DNA of 60,000 bases from Polytrichum commune (taxonomy: Eukaryota > Streptophyta > Polytrichopsida > Polytrichales > Polytrichaceae), in assembly GCA_950295325.1 (NCBI GenBank), contig OX485807.1, positions 21,177,666 through 21,237,665 of the forward strand. The letters run 5' to 3'. A program made the translations under genes and the position numbers. Within the stretch, counting starts at the first letter, position 1. Each line of letters opens with the position of its first letter. Positions 47,181 to 57,000 of the stretch are shown here, one piece after another. The notes beneath the pieces are model-generated. The model ran no database searches. It was not told the origin of the DNA and saw only the letters and a program-made list of their open reading frames with translations.

Positions 47181-48183
47181 TTGGGTTTTAGCTAGGGTTT
47201 AGGGGTTTAGGGTTAATTGGTAGCTAATGAAATCAAGGGCCTAATGGACCAAGCAAGTTCAAATTATGGATAAAAACCCTATATGGAGCATGGAATGGTG
47301 GATGTTTCATGGTCTAGTACCTGATATTGCATCAAGCTTATTACAAAGAGGTAGGTTTAACACAAAACCCATAGACCTTAACATATGAATATCTTACAAT
47401 CCTTGATTTATTGAAACTTCACATGTGAAGAGCCCATATGAATTGGACAATGACTAAATATGTGATGTTGGGAGCCTAATTGCACATGTTTTTACACACA
47501 CTTGAAGGCCCATGACCTCACAATATGCAATTTCAATTTCTCATAGCATGGGCTTCGCATGAGTTTCAAGGGCCCTCAAGATCTCATTGTCATGGGCCTC
47601 GACCATGTTGCAAAGCAACCCTTAAAGCAACTCATGTGGTCACTAAATGATGGTTCTAATGATCTTATAAAGGAGGGTAGCAAAAAGTCTAAAGTGAATG
47701 ATACTACATAATCCTACCAAATTTTTGCTCTAAATCCATAGCAAAGCATCATTTTTCACAAGTTGTTATAATTCACTACTTGTTATAATGTTAGTTGAGA
47801 GCTTTTGAAATACACACTAATTTTCATTTTGAACATGTGTGCATATTATAATACATCAATAATATGAATTAAATATGTACTATGTGAAGGACAAGGGTGG
47901 ACCCTTTATAATACAATCTTCCCAACCCCTAATTATGGTTTGTACTTATCTATTATTATTTTTATAAATAATATGGATTACGACTTGAGGCATGTACCTT
48001 ATGTGAAGATAACTCAAATGTACATAATATAAAGGTAATGTACTGCAAGGCTTCTGCAATTATGATTTTTTCTTCCATTATAAGGAAAAATTTGAAGTTG
48101 CTTATTAAGTTGTAAATTTGTATTTCATAATCTGAAGATTATATTTCTAGATTATATAGAAATACTCATTTACTTTGAAAACT
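47181..48183. other. Intergenic, no gene seen
   Basis: AT-rich. Telomere-like TTTAGGG words (GGGTTTAGGGGTTTAGGGTTAA) occur near 47195-47215 but do not form an array. Confidence 0.5.
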
Positions 48184-48234
48184 ATATATATATATATATA
48201 TATAGTGTGTGTGTGTGTGCGCGCGCGCGCGCGC
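48184..48234. repeat. Composite (TA)n-(GT)n-(GC)n microsatellite
   Basis: About 20 nt of TA, 15 nt of GT and 16 nt of GC alternate without a break. GT and GC alternation favours Z-DNA. Confidence 0.95.
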
Positions 48235-48527
48235 AGAGTTCGGGAAGTTTTGAAGCCTTAGTGGCTAATTGCCGGCAGTTGCTACGAAGGGTCGGATTTT
48301 TTCCAATTTACATCGGCAAGAGCCGGTCTTTTGTAAAATCAATCGGCCAATTACCTATATTTTCATATTTTCATTGGCCAATATCCGATTAAATGGAATT
48401 CATATCGGCACTAATTGTTTAAAAAATGTATGAAAAGTTATTAGAAATCATTTCTTAGTACAAAATCTTGACTAAGTGAAAAGAAAGGCATGTTCAAAAC
48501 TTTAAATTTGAAGAGTTAATATCCTTG

Positions 48528-48583
48528 GCAGGAATTGAACCTAGCAATGCCTTCACCGCTTGAAGGCCAAGGGTCCCCCAATT
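48528..48583 (-). other. tRNA-like sequence with A and B boxes
   Basis: On - the sequence holds TGGCCTTCAAGCGG (A-box-like) and, about 20 nt later, GGTTCAATTCC (exact B-box form), then CTGCCAAGG. I could not fold a full cloverleaf. It may be a tRNA-derived SINE remnant. It lies 17 bp before the retroelement. Confidence 0.3.
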
Positions 48584-48595
48584 CTTCATAGAAGC

Positions 48596-48599
48596 AATT
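48596..48599. repeat. AATT target-site duplication, left
   Basis: AATT immediately precedes TGTCACG at 48600. The same AATT follows the GACA end at 58132-58135. Confidence 0.6.
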
Positions 48600-49030
48600 T
48601 GTCACGTGAGGTGATATCGGGGGCTAAGTCACGTCAATTTAGGAGTAAATGGACTCCACTAGGAGTCCATGTGTGTTAGGATGAGTAACGGACTCCATTG
48701 GGAGTCCTAGTTAGTTGTTCATCCCCTCCATGGATGAACTCCACTGTTGATTGGGGTTGTATGGAGAGGAAGGCCTCTTGACTTGCCATTGTTGTCAAGT
48801 CAAGTCTTGTGAGTGTGTTTTGAGAGAGAGAGAGCTTGTTGTTGCTTTCTCATGGCTATGGTGTAGTAGATTATGAGTAAAGCCTTTGCATTCTTTCTCC
48901 ACCACTTGCACTCTTGGATTCTCCCTTCGTGGAGTGAGAGATAGCTTGACTCTTGTGTGTGAATTTTAGAGTTTCTTAAGCTTTGTAAGGAGACATTTTA
49001 GTTTCTTAAGCTTGGAGAGAAAAACCCTCA
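48600..49030 (+). repeat. Terminal repeat A1 (431 bp)
   Basis: TGTCACGTGAGG to AAAACCCTCA, identical by eye to A2 at 57593-58023. It contains two look-alike hairpins, GGACTCC-ACTA-GGAGTCC (48651-48668) and GGACTCC-ATTG-GGAGTCC (48690-48707), and CTTGACTTG/CAAGTCAAG (48777-48804). It should include the promoter and RNA start. No obvious tRNA primer site (TGG..) follows its end. Confidence 0.9.
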
Positions 49031-50069
49031 TACTTGACAACAATTGTATTCAAATTTTTCATTTTTGGTTGTATTTCTGAGCTAGAAGGGCCCAGTAGTG
49101 GGAGCAAATGAGTGATACAAGTGTATGAAAGCTTAGTTTGCAATTCCTTGCAACCCTCAAGAAGATTTTGAGAAAAATCTTCACATTTCTCTTTTGGTGT
49201 CTCTTTGTGTTTTCTTGAATTGTTGATGGTTGAATCTTGAGACCAAATGGAATCTCAAGTCACATCTTTCTTGCTTGCAAATTGTGGAAGCAAAGTTTAT
49301 TTTTTATTTTATTTTATTTTATTTTTTTGGTTTTGGTTTTTGTTTTTGTTTTTGTTTTGTTTTTGTTTTTATTTTTTATTTTAAAAAATATAAAAAAAAA
49401 TTTATTTATTTATTTATTTTTATTTTTATTTTTTACTTATACCTTTCAAACTTGGCATTTGACTCTCACAAACTTTGAGGTTCAAATTTGGGGGCATACT
49501 AGCTCCGATTGGAGTGAAATTTGAGCCTATCTTGTGTGAAATTTGCCAAGGAATCCAATGGTGTAATTGGATTGTTGATTGGGATTCAAAATCATTGCTG
49601 AAATTGTTAATTTCAACGCTGATTTTTGTTTTTGGGAGCAAATTAACTCCGAACGGAGTAAATTTGAGCCTATTTTGTGTGAAATTTGCCAAGGAATCCA
49701 ATGGTGTGATTGGATTTTTGATTGGAAGTCAAAATCATTGCTGAAATTGCTAATTTCAACGCTGATTTTTGTTTTTGGGAGCAAATTAACTCCGATTGGA
49801 GTGAAATTTGAGCCTAATTTGTGTGAAATCTTCCTAGGAGTCCATTGGTGCACTTAGTTTGTTGATTGGAGTTCATAATCACCTTGGAAATGAACATTTT
49901 CAACGCTGATTTTTAATTTTAATTACCAATCTCAAACCTTTGCACAATTTTGGAATTCTGGGGGCATAAGCATTTGGCATTTGGCAAGGTATTGCCATTT
50001 AGATAGTCCACAACAGGTGCAGGTTTCCATTACCTTGTAGATAGTTGCAGGTACTCAAGGGATTATTTT
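49031..50069 (+). other. Retroelement leader with T-rich tract and tandem repeats
   Basis: A pyrimidine/T-rich tract (TTTTATTTTATTTT, TTTTGTTTTTG) spans about 49295-49440. Then three ~142-bp tandem units start near 49492, 49637 and 49776. Each has AACTCCGAWYGGAGT, AAATTTGAGCCTA, TGTGTGAAAT, a CCAATGGTG block, and TTCAACGCTGATTTTT. No coding frame is conserved across the units. Confidence 0.8.
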
Positions 50070-51818
50070 ATGGTGCAAACTAGGAGTCGATATTATCGAT
50101 CTCCATCACCAGATTACTTGGAGGACGTGGGCACCACAAATCTTGAGCCAGAGGTAGATACCAACGAGGCTTTTGAGCCTATTTCGGCGTTGGACACTAC
50201 TAGTAGGCTTCGGATTTGGAGTGTCGGCACGTTCGACGACATGGAGGACGATCGCCACAATTCAGTGCGTGATCGGTTTTCAGGTCGAGCTGGGGGCATT
50301 TCCTTGCCCGATTGGAAACTCCGGTTTCGTACCTGGATTAAGGAGAAACGCCAAAGGTCTTCCAATTTCAATGATTGGTATGCCTTTGAACTTCTGCCTC
50401 AGCATTTGGAGTATGAGGCACTCCAAACTTACGAACGCTGGACAGAGGGTCATCAGCGACAACTTCGGGAGGTGGAGCAGTATTGGGAGGCCCGGGTTGA
50501 GCTTATTTCAGCCCTTAAAGATGGGGCGATTGCTACCTTAGCTCCACCCACCTTAAAGGAGGAGGAATCGCCGGCGGAGTCTAAGGACACGGAACTGGCA
50601 CTTGGGCCAATGGTGGCTAGCAGTAGCACGGCAACCCTTTCACGGGTGGCACGTGCTACACAGGCAGCATTGACGGCTGTTGGTCCACCACCTCCGTTTA
50701 ATCCCCTTACTGAATTTGTCGCACATTTGGAAGTGGAGTATGGTGGGTTTCGGCGAGACCAGATGCAGCGCATCCAGGATTTCCGCCGAGAGAAGGATGA
50801 TACTCCACGGACCATGTATACGCGACTCGCGCGATTTGCTGTGGAGTCGGGAGGTGTTTTTGCTGAGAGTCAGCTTGTTAAAATCTTTTTGTCTAAAATT
50901 GACAAGCGGCTACTTGAGTTGGCATCACCTCGGATTATCCTCGACTACGAGGGCCGAGCTACGCTTGCACAAGCGTTTGCCGTGGTTGAGAGATGTGATC
51001 GGGCTCTTTGCCAACATGATGCCACGGATATGGTATCTTGGATGACAGAGAGTCCGAAACCAAGAAGAATTGTCACAGCTACTAGTAGTTTAGCTGAGAC
51101 TCAACCCGTCAAGGAGCAAAAGATTTTGCATTGTTGGGGTTGTGGAGAAGCTGGTCATTCGAAGAATGATCCCAATTGTCCTAAGAAGAAGAAAACTCAG
51201 CCTTTGGGAAAATTAAAACAAAAGATGGAACCAGTAAGGGCAGGGGACAATTCTAAGAAGAGACAATTGAAATGTAACCATTGTGGTGGCACTAATCACG
51301 ATGTGGATCATTGTTTCCTACTTCATCCTGAGATGCGGCCTGCCAGTTATGTCACTGGAAAGTCTCCAAGGGAGCAGAGTCTTGAGGCTAAGGTGGCAGA
51401 GCTTGAACAAAAGCTCAAATCTTCTGCATCTTTTGCTCAAATTTCTGAGCCGCATGTGGGTGGTGGCACCTCGGGTTCGGACATGTATATGTTTGGAGCA
51501 GCTGGAGAGGTGGTGGCGGCGGCTTCTACTCGCTCACAAACATTGGCAGATGCGGTGGCTTCCACGAGTGGGGGTAGCCACGAGGTGCTACATCCTCGCC
51601 ATGCCGGACCAGCTGATCAAATTGGTCAAGCACGTTTACCTCTTTCATTTGGATTGGTAGACACCACTGTTGTTGGGGCTAAAAACCCTGTACCTTTGAG
51701 AGATGGGAATTCCATCTCGAAGGATGTTACGCAGGCATTGGCATACAAAATTCTCCATATAGGACTTAGCCAATTTGCGAGCGAGTCTTGCGGATGCGGC
51801 GATCATTGCTTTTGGTAA
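50070..51818 (+). CDS. Retrotransposon Gag with two zinc knuckles
   Basis: 582 aa from ATG (MVQTRSRYY). An acidic N-terminus precedes a retrotransposon Gag-like region (FSGRAGGISLPDWKLRFRTW, FNDWYAFELLPQHLEYEA, and QIQ-type helices around FVAHLEVEYGGFRRDQMQR). Two zinc knuckles follow: a variant C-x2-C-x4-H-x6-C at about residues 355-370 (CWGCGEAGHSKNDPNC), and a standard CCHC at about 402-415 (CNHCGGTNHDVDHC). A Gln/Ser-rich tail ends in TAA. It forms the virus-like particle core. The stop overlaps the next frame by 56 nt in +1. Confidence 0.92.
   Translation: MVQTRSRYYRSPSPDYLEDVGTTNLEPEVDTNEAFEPISALDTTSRLRIWSVGTFDDMEDDRHNSVRDRFSGRAGGISLPDWKLRFRTWIKEKRQRSSNFNDWYAFELLPQHLEYEALQTYERWTEGHQRQLREVEQYWEARVELISALKDGAIATLAPPTLKEEESPAESKDTELALGPMVASSSTATLSRVARATQAALTAVGPPPPFNPLTEFVAHLEVEYGGFRRDQMQRIQDFRREKDDTPRTMYTRLARFAVESGGVFAESQLVKIFLSKIDKRLLELASPRIILDYEGRATLAQAFAVVERCDRALCQHDATDMVSWMTESPKPRRIVTATSSLAETQPVKEQKILHCWGCGEAGHSKNDPNCPKKKKTQPLGKLKQKMEPVRAGDNSKKRQLKCNHCGGTNHDVDHCFLLHPEMRPASYVTGKSPREQSLEAKVAELEQKLKSSASFAQISEPHVGGGTSGSDMYMFGAAGEVVAAASTRSQTLADAVASTSGGSHEVLHPRHAGPADQIGQARLPLSFGLVDTTVVGAKNPVPLRDGNSISKDVTQALAYKILHIGLSQFASESCGCGDHCFW
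51763..51818 (+). promoter_or_regulatory. Gag/Pro overlap, putative +1 ribosomal frameshift window
   Basis: The protease frame opens after a TAG at 51760-51762 and has no ATG until 51961, well inside the gag stop region. It must be reached from Gag by a +1 shift somewhere in this window. Two candidate sites stand out: CTT-AGC-C at 51765-51771, close to the yeast Ty1 site CTT-AGG-C, and TTT-TGG-TAA at 51810-51818, where a Phe tRNA could re-pair one base on just before the stop. Confidence 0.6.
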
Positions 51819-54015
51819 GCAAACTGATATTCCTCCAGCATCAATTTCAGCAGTGGATACGTCATTTTCGAATTATGCGTCGGGAGCGGCATATCTTGCA
51901 GACATTTCTGTAAGGCCTGCTCGCGAACGGCATAATTTGCAACCTGGAGTTGTACGGCTGATGAACGACAAATCTTTGTTTGTCGTTTCACGCACGGATA
52001 TGCCCACTATCCGTGCTACACCACTGAGAGTTATGATGGATTCCGGTGCTCAACCGGTTATGATTGGCAAAGGACTTGCTGGCAGTCTTGGATTGACGCC
52101 AGCAAGCTTGGATCCTTGTCCATTTACTATTGTGACTTCAGTAGGGGGCACTGAACGTGCAACAGGTTACACCAAGGCACCTCTACGTTTGATTTTTCAT
52201 GTGGGGGCAGGGCCTACTTACACTCATTTGTCAATGAAGTGTGTTGTTACTAATGCTACCAACTATGATATACTTGTTGGTCAGCAAGCTCTTTACCCAC
52301 TTGGCTTTGGTTTGGATAATTGGACGGAAGAGGCATGGATTAGACCGGGATGGTCCACTGGAGATGGCAGGAAGGTATTTATTCCTGTCACATTTGCAGC
52401 CACTGCTATGACTATGGTTGCGGAGGCAATGTTTGGTTGCAGCGGTTTAGTTGCAGATTTGCCTTGTGCTCCAGTTTTATTGGAGGAAACAATGGCCTAC
52501 ACTTGTAATGCGGCAGAACAACAATTTTTACCATCTTTTCAAATTCATGCTCGACATTTCAAGGATCCACCTCCACCATGGCGAACTCCTAAGGAGTTAT
52601 CCGACCATTGTCGACACATTGTAGCGGATTTGGAGCTTGGAGAGGCATCCCCAACTTCATCCTCATTTTCTTTTGCTCAACTCATTCGTTGGCAACCATC
52701 ACCTGAAGGTATTGTCCTTGTGGAGATCTTTGGAGGCATTGGCACAGGTTTGGCGGCAGTGTTGGAAGCTGGAATTACAGTTTGGCGATATATTCATGTA
52801 GACAATGGGTATGCAGCCAACAGAGCCGTCCGACACCACATCCAACAATTGTTGTTGAGATACCCCGCACAATTGTCAGCCTCTGCCATTCATGGATGTT
52901 GTGGTCAACTTCCTCAAGATGTCACTATGATTAGTGATGAGGATTTGAGAAGGTTGGGCCACGTGGATTTGATTATTGCAGGATGGCCTTGTCAAGGCCA
53001 TTCGCGGGCAGGAACTGGCCAGGGATTGGATGATCCTAGGTCTAGTTTGTTTGCGGATTTGATGCGATTGACGCAATGGTGGTTTATCCACCAATCAACT
53101 CCGCTAGGGTACATTTTCGAAAATGTACCATTATTGGGTGATACCCGACACAAAGTGGTAAAGGATGGTGAGTACATTAACCAAATTTTGGGTACTCCAA
53201 CATTTCTGGATGCTGCATCTTTGGGATCCTTTGCTCATCGGCCTCGTTGGTTTTGGACCAACTTGGTATCACCTCGGGTGTTGTCAGCGGCGATTGCCCG
53301 CATTCCCCGCCTTATGGATCGCAAGGTGGATGACATTTTAAATGATCATCGTGTTTCCTTGGCAGTTACCAAGGATGACACCTTGCCATTTGCATTAATT
53401 AACAAGGTGGGAATTCCGAGAGGTGCACTACCTACTTTTGTGACATATCCACAGTCTTTTGCATTTCGATCTCGTGGACCTGGCATGGTTTGGGATTCAA
53501 AATGCCAAACTTATGAGGAACCTACGGCAGATGAGCGGGAACGCGCCATGGGTTTTCTTACAGGTACCACAGCTGCTCACAAGCTTCAGGAAGGTCAGAG
53601 ACGTTTCCTATTGGGACAAGCTATGGATCTTAATAGCATTGTGTGGATAATTGGAATTTGTCTTGCTGCTCAACAACGTATGGATGACCGATTGCTTACT
53701 CTGAGAGTAGAGAACAATGGTCAGGGGGCAATGGAGCCGCAATCCAAGGATCACATTGAGGTCAATGACACCGAGGAATTATTTCCTTTGAAACTTCATG
53801 TTGCGGAAGAGCTTCGAGTCCAACGTGGTTTTTCGGCTTTGGCCCAAGAGTTTGGGAAGTTGGAGGCCCATAAAATATTTCTACTTCTACTTCTTGGTGA
53901 TACTTCATATGTGGATAGCTATTTAGCTACACAAACTGATTGTAGTGGAGAGGATACGCATTTGGATTCAAGTGCAGATGATGGGGGCAAAGGTGTTGCC
54001 CTCTCCACGGACTAG
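51763..54015 (+). CDS. Aspartic protease fused to DNMT3-like cytosine-5 DNA methyltransferase
   Basis: Residue numbers count from 51775. Residues about 80-210 are a retropepsin-like protease with catalytic VMMDSGAQPV (Asp89) and YDILVGQQAL. Residues about 312-640 are a complete C5 methyltransferase: motif I VEIFGGIGTGLAA (316) for AdoMet, motif IV IIAGWPCQGHSRAG with catalytic Cys406, motif VI FENVP (Glu449), a FAHRPRWFWTN block (486), and motif X GQAMDLNSIVW (614). The last blocks resemble the DNMT3 pattern HRARYFWGN and its motif X more than DNMT1 or DNMT2. No stop or missing catalytic residue was seen. About 100 aa follow, without known domain, ending in TAG. It should methylate cytosine in DNA; target and purpose are unknown. 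Confidence 0.9.
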   Translation, partial: DLANLRASLADAAIIAFGKQTDIPPASISAVDTSFSNYASGAAYLADISVRPARERHNLQPGVVRLMNDKSLFVVSRTDMPTIRATPLRVMMDSGAQPVMIGKGLAGSLGLTPASLDPCPFTIVTSVGGTERATGYTKAPLRLIFHVGAGPTYTHLSMKCVVTNATNYDILVGQQALYPLGFGLDNWTEEAWIRPGWSTGDGRKVFIPVTFAATAMTMVAEAMFGCSGLVADLPCAPVLLEETMAYTCNAAEQQFLPSFQIHARHFKDPPPPWRTPKELSDHCRHIVADLELGEASPTSSSFSFAQLIRWQPSPEGIVLVEIFGGIGTGLAAVLEAGITVWRYIHVDNGYAANRAVRHHIQQLLLRYPAQLSASAIHGCCGQLPQDVTMISDEDLRRLGHVDLIIAGWPCQGHSRAGTGQGLDDPRSSLFADLMRLTQWWFIHQSTPLGYIFENVPLLGDTRHKVVKDGEYINQILGTPTFLDAASLGSFAHRPRWFWTNLVSPRVLSAAIARIPRLMDRKVDDILNDHRVSLAVTKDDTLPFALINKVGIPRGALPTFVTYPQSFAFRSRGPGMVWDSKCQTYEEPTADERERAMGFLTGTTAAHKLQEGQRRFLLGQAMDLNSIVWIIGICLAAQQRMDDRLLTLRVENNGQGAMEPQSKDHIEVNDTEELFPLKLHVAEELRVQRGFSALAQEFGKLEAHKIFLLLLLGDTSYVDSYLATQTDCSGEDTHLDSSADDGGKGVALSTD

Positions 54016-54021
54016 CAATCA
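54013..54021 (+). promoter_or_regulatory. Leaky TAG stop in CARYYA readthrough context
   Basis: TAG CAA TCA joins two frames that are otherwise one continuous reading frame. CAATCA fits CARYYA, the tobamovirus-type signal known to promote readthrough of the stop before it. The downstream frame has no ATG at its start, so readthrough is the simplest way to make RT and integrase. Confidence 0.7.
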
Positions 54022-57000
54022 CAGGCTGTGCTGGCACCAATTGGCAATCCTTCTATGAAGAAGGAAACTACGGAGTTTGACGATTGGCCAATTGAAGTGG
54101 GGCCAAAGCTTACTGGTGCCGAAGCACGAAAGGTACGGGTATTTATTCGCTCTTACCGTAATTGTTTTGCCTTTAGTCTTCATGATCTTGAAGGATATAA
54201 AGGTAAACCTGTTCGTATTCAACTCGAGGACGACCATCCTATTTTCAGACGGCCATACAGACTTAGTACCTCTGAAAGGTTGGGTGTTCAAACTCGATGT
54301 CAAGAGTTATTGGCAGCGGAATTGATTGAACTCTCCAATGGAGAGTATGCTTGTGCCACGGTTATGCCGTCAAAGAAGGATATCTTTGGCAACTGGACGG
54401 AAAAACGGATGTGTGGTGATTATCGTCCAGTCAACCGCAAGACCAAGTCGGATCGATATCCAATGCCGATGCCGGAGGAGTTGTTTGATGCACTAGGATT
54501 TTCTAGAATCTTCAGCACTTTGGATTGGAGGTCTGGTTATCACCAATTACCTTTGTTGTTGGGTGATCGGGTGAAGACCGCATTTTGGGGAATTGATAAA
54601 GATGGCAAGGATCAACTTTATCATTGGAAATTTCTGCCATTTGGTCTCAAGAATGCACCAGCTGAATTTCAGCGGGTGATGGACCAATTATTGGCTGGTT
54701 TGCCGTTTGCTAGATGTTACATTGATGATGTTATCATCTTTAGTAATAGTCCACATGATCATGTGAGACATTTGCAAGCGGTATTTGAACGACTTCAACG
54801 GTGGGGACTCCGTTTACATCATGGAAAATGTAAGTTTTTCCATGATCAATTGCCCTATTTAGGCCACATGATTGTTCCTGGCGGTCTTGGTGTGCAACAG
54901 GCGAAGGTGGATGCTTTGCACAAAATTCCCGCACCTAGTGATGTACCACGGCTTCGTGCATTTCTAGGATTGGCAAATTATTATAGGAGGTTTGTCAAAA
55001 ACTTTAGTTTGATTGCCAAACCCCTTACCATTCTCACGGGGAAAGACCAACCATGGATTTGGAGTCGGGAACAACAACAGGCATTTGATACATTGAAGCA
55101 GAGGCTCGGTTCAGCGCCAGTGCTTCGACGCCCGGATGTGTCTAGAGCTTTTCAATTGCACACGGATTGGAGTGCAGTGGGATTGGGAGCGGTATTGACA
55201 CAGAAAGATGAAGAGGGAAAGGAATATGTGGTGGCTTATGCATCTAGAAGCAATAATAGTGCTGAATCTAATTATTCTTCTTATGAAGGCGAGGCCTTGG
55301 CGGCCGTTTGGGCCATTGTACATTTTCGACCTTATTTGTATGGGCAAAAGTTTACTTTGGTGACTGATCATCAGCCTTTAAAATGGCTTATGGAATCAGA
55401 TAAGCTCACCGGGAAACTTGCTAGGTGGGCATTGTTACTTCAGGAATATGATTTTGAAGTTGTTCACCGAGCAGGAATTGCCAACTTGGATGCAGACGGA
55501 TTGTCTCGCAATCCAAGTCCTTCAGATGAGGATTTAACTGGAGCCAGGTGGCATGGAGATTGTGATCGTGAGGCAGTGCCGGGTTGGCATGCTGCCACAT
55601 ATCTCACAATGATGTCGGGATTGGCTGCTGAGATCCTTGTAGAAGAACATGATGAGGAGGTTGATAAATCTCTCGTTGTTAGTGATGTGTGGGAAGACCA
55701 GGCGGTCTTGTACAAACTTCAACAAGGGATATTTCTTCTTGGACTATCTGCTATGGAGCGAGATAGAGTTAGTCACCGGATAACAAGGTTTCGTTGGGCA
55801 AACAACTTGTTATTTCGTGTGTGGCCGAACGGAACGAGGCGCATCGTTACAAGGCCAGATCAAAGAGCTTCTTTGGTACGGCAAGTGCACGAGGAGCTTG
55901 GACATTTTAGAGTGCGAAGGACGCACTCTATGTTGCGCAACCAATATTGGTGGACTGGTATGTATCAACAGGTTGCCACTTATGTTTCTCGGTGTGAAGT
56001 ATGTGACCGGGTCAGGTCAAGTTTTAATACTTTGTCACCTCAACTTCAGCCTTTACCTATTATGGGCTTGGGATATCGTTGGTCTTTGGATTTTGCTGGA
56101 CCGCTTACTATCACTCCACATGGTTCCAAGTATGTGCTTGTGATGGTGGAGCATTTTAGTAAGTGGATTGAACTCGTGGCTCTTCCCCAAAATTCCTCAG
56201 AATTGGCGGCTATGGCATTTCTTAATCGAGTTTTGGCACGGTTTGGAGCACCTGCAGAGGTGTTGACGGATCAAGGGAGAGAATTCCTTGGATCTTTCGA
56301 GGCTTTGTGTACCAAGGCTTTGATTGATCATCGGACAACTTCTAGAGATCACCCTGAGGCAGATGGCTTAGCTGAACGAGTTGTTCAGACAGTTAAGCGC
56401 GGTTTGCGGAAGTATGGATTGCTTCATGGCAACCATCGCGATTGGGACTTGATGTTACCATGGATAGCAATGGGTTATCGTTTCAGCAGGCAAGCATCTT
56501 TGGCATCCTATAGTCCTTACCAACTCTTGTATGGACAGGAACCAATTTTACCTAGCTCGGTGCGAGAGAAATTGGCTCCCGTGGTAAACTTGGATGATCC
56601 AGATGTTTGGGCTCAATGTCTTCATGACCGAGTAGCGTTCTTCCAAAAGGCCATGCCTATGGCTATGGAGAACTTAAATATTGCTCAACATCGTGATACA
56701 TTACGGTATGCTCGGATCCGCAGTGGAGCTTATCGACCTCAGGTTCGTAGATTTTCCAAGGGGGATTATGTTTACTTGCAACGGGAGGCGCCTACGACAT
56801 TGGATGTCAAGGTTGGGCGCACGATTTTGCGGGTAAAAGATGTCTTGCCAAGTGGTATATTATTGCTTGAAGGCAAGGATGGACGGGAATGTCGTGAGCA
56901 TTCAAAGAATTGTGCTCCATGTCACCTTCCCATCGACGGCTCTGTGCATCCCGAATTGGCGGTTGTACCACAGGGTCTGCCTTGTTATGTTTGTGGAGAG

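Noticed and set aside
47190-47220. Interstitial telomere array
   Set aside because: Only two or three TTTAGGG words occur, without a regular array. Similar TTTAGGG words elsewhere (for example 620-770) are part of other repeats.
48528-48583. Functional tRNA gene on -
   Set aside because: A- and B-box-like words exist, but I could not draw a complete cloverleaf or anticodon arm.
49230-49524. Hydrophobic Phe-rich frames before gag
   Set aside because: They are translations of a T-rich tract in the leader.
54013-54015. TAG as a disabling mutation of the retroelement
   Set aside because: The frame is the same on both sides, the rest is intact, the repeats look identical, and the stop sits in a CARYYA context. 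A recoding site is more likely, though not proved.
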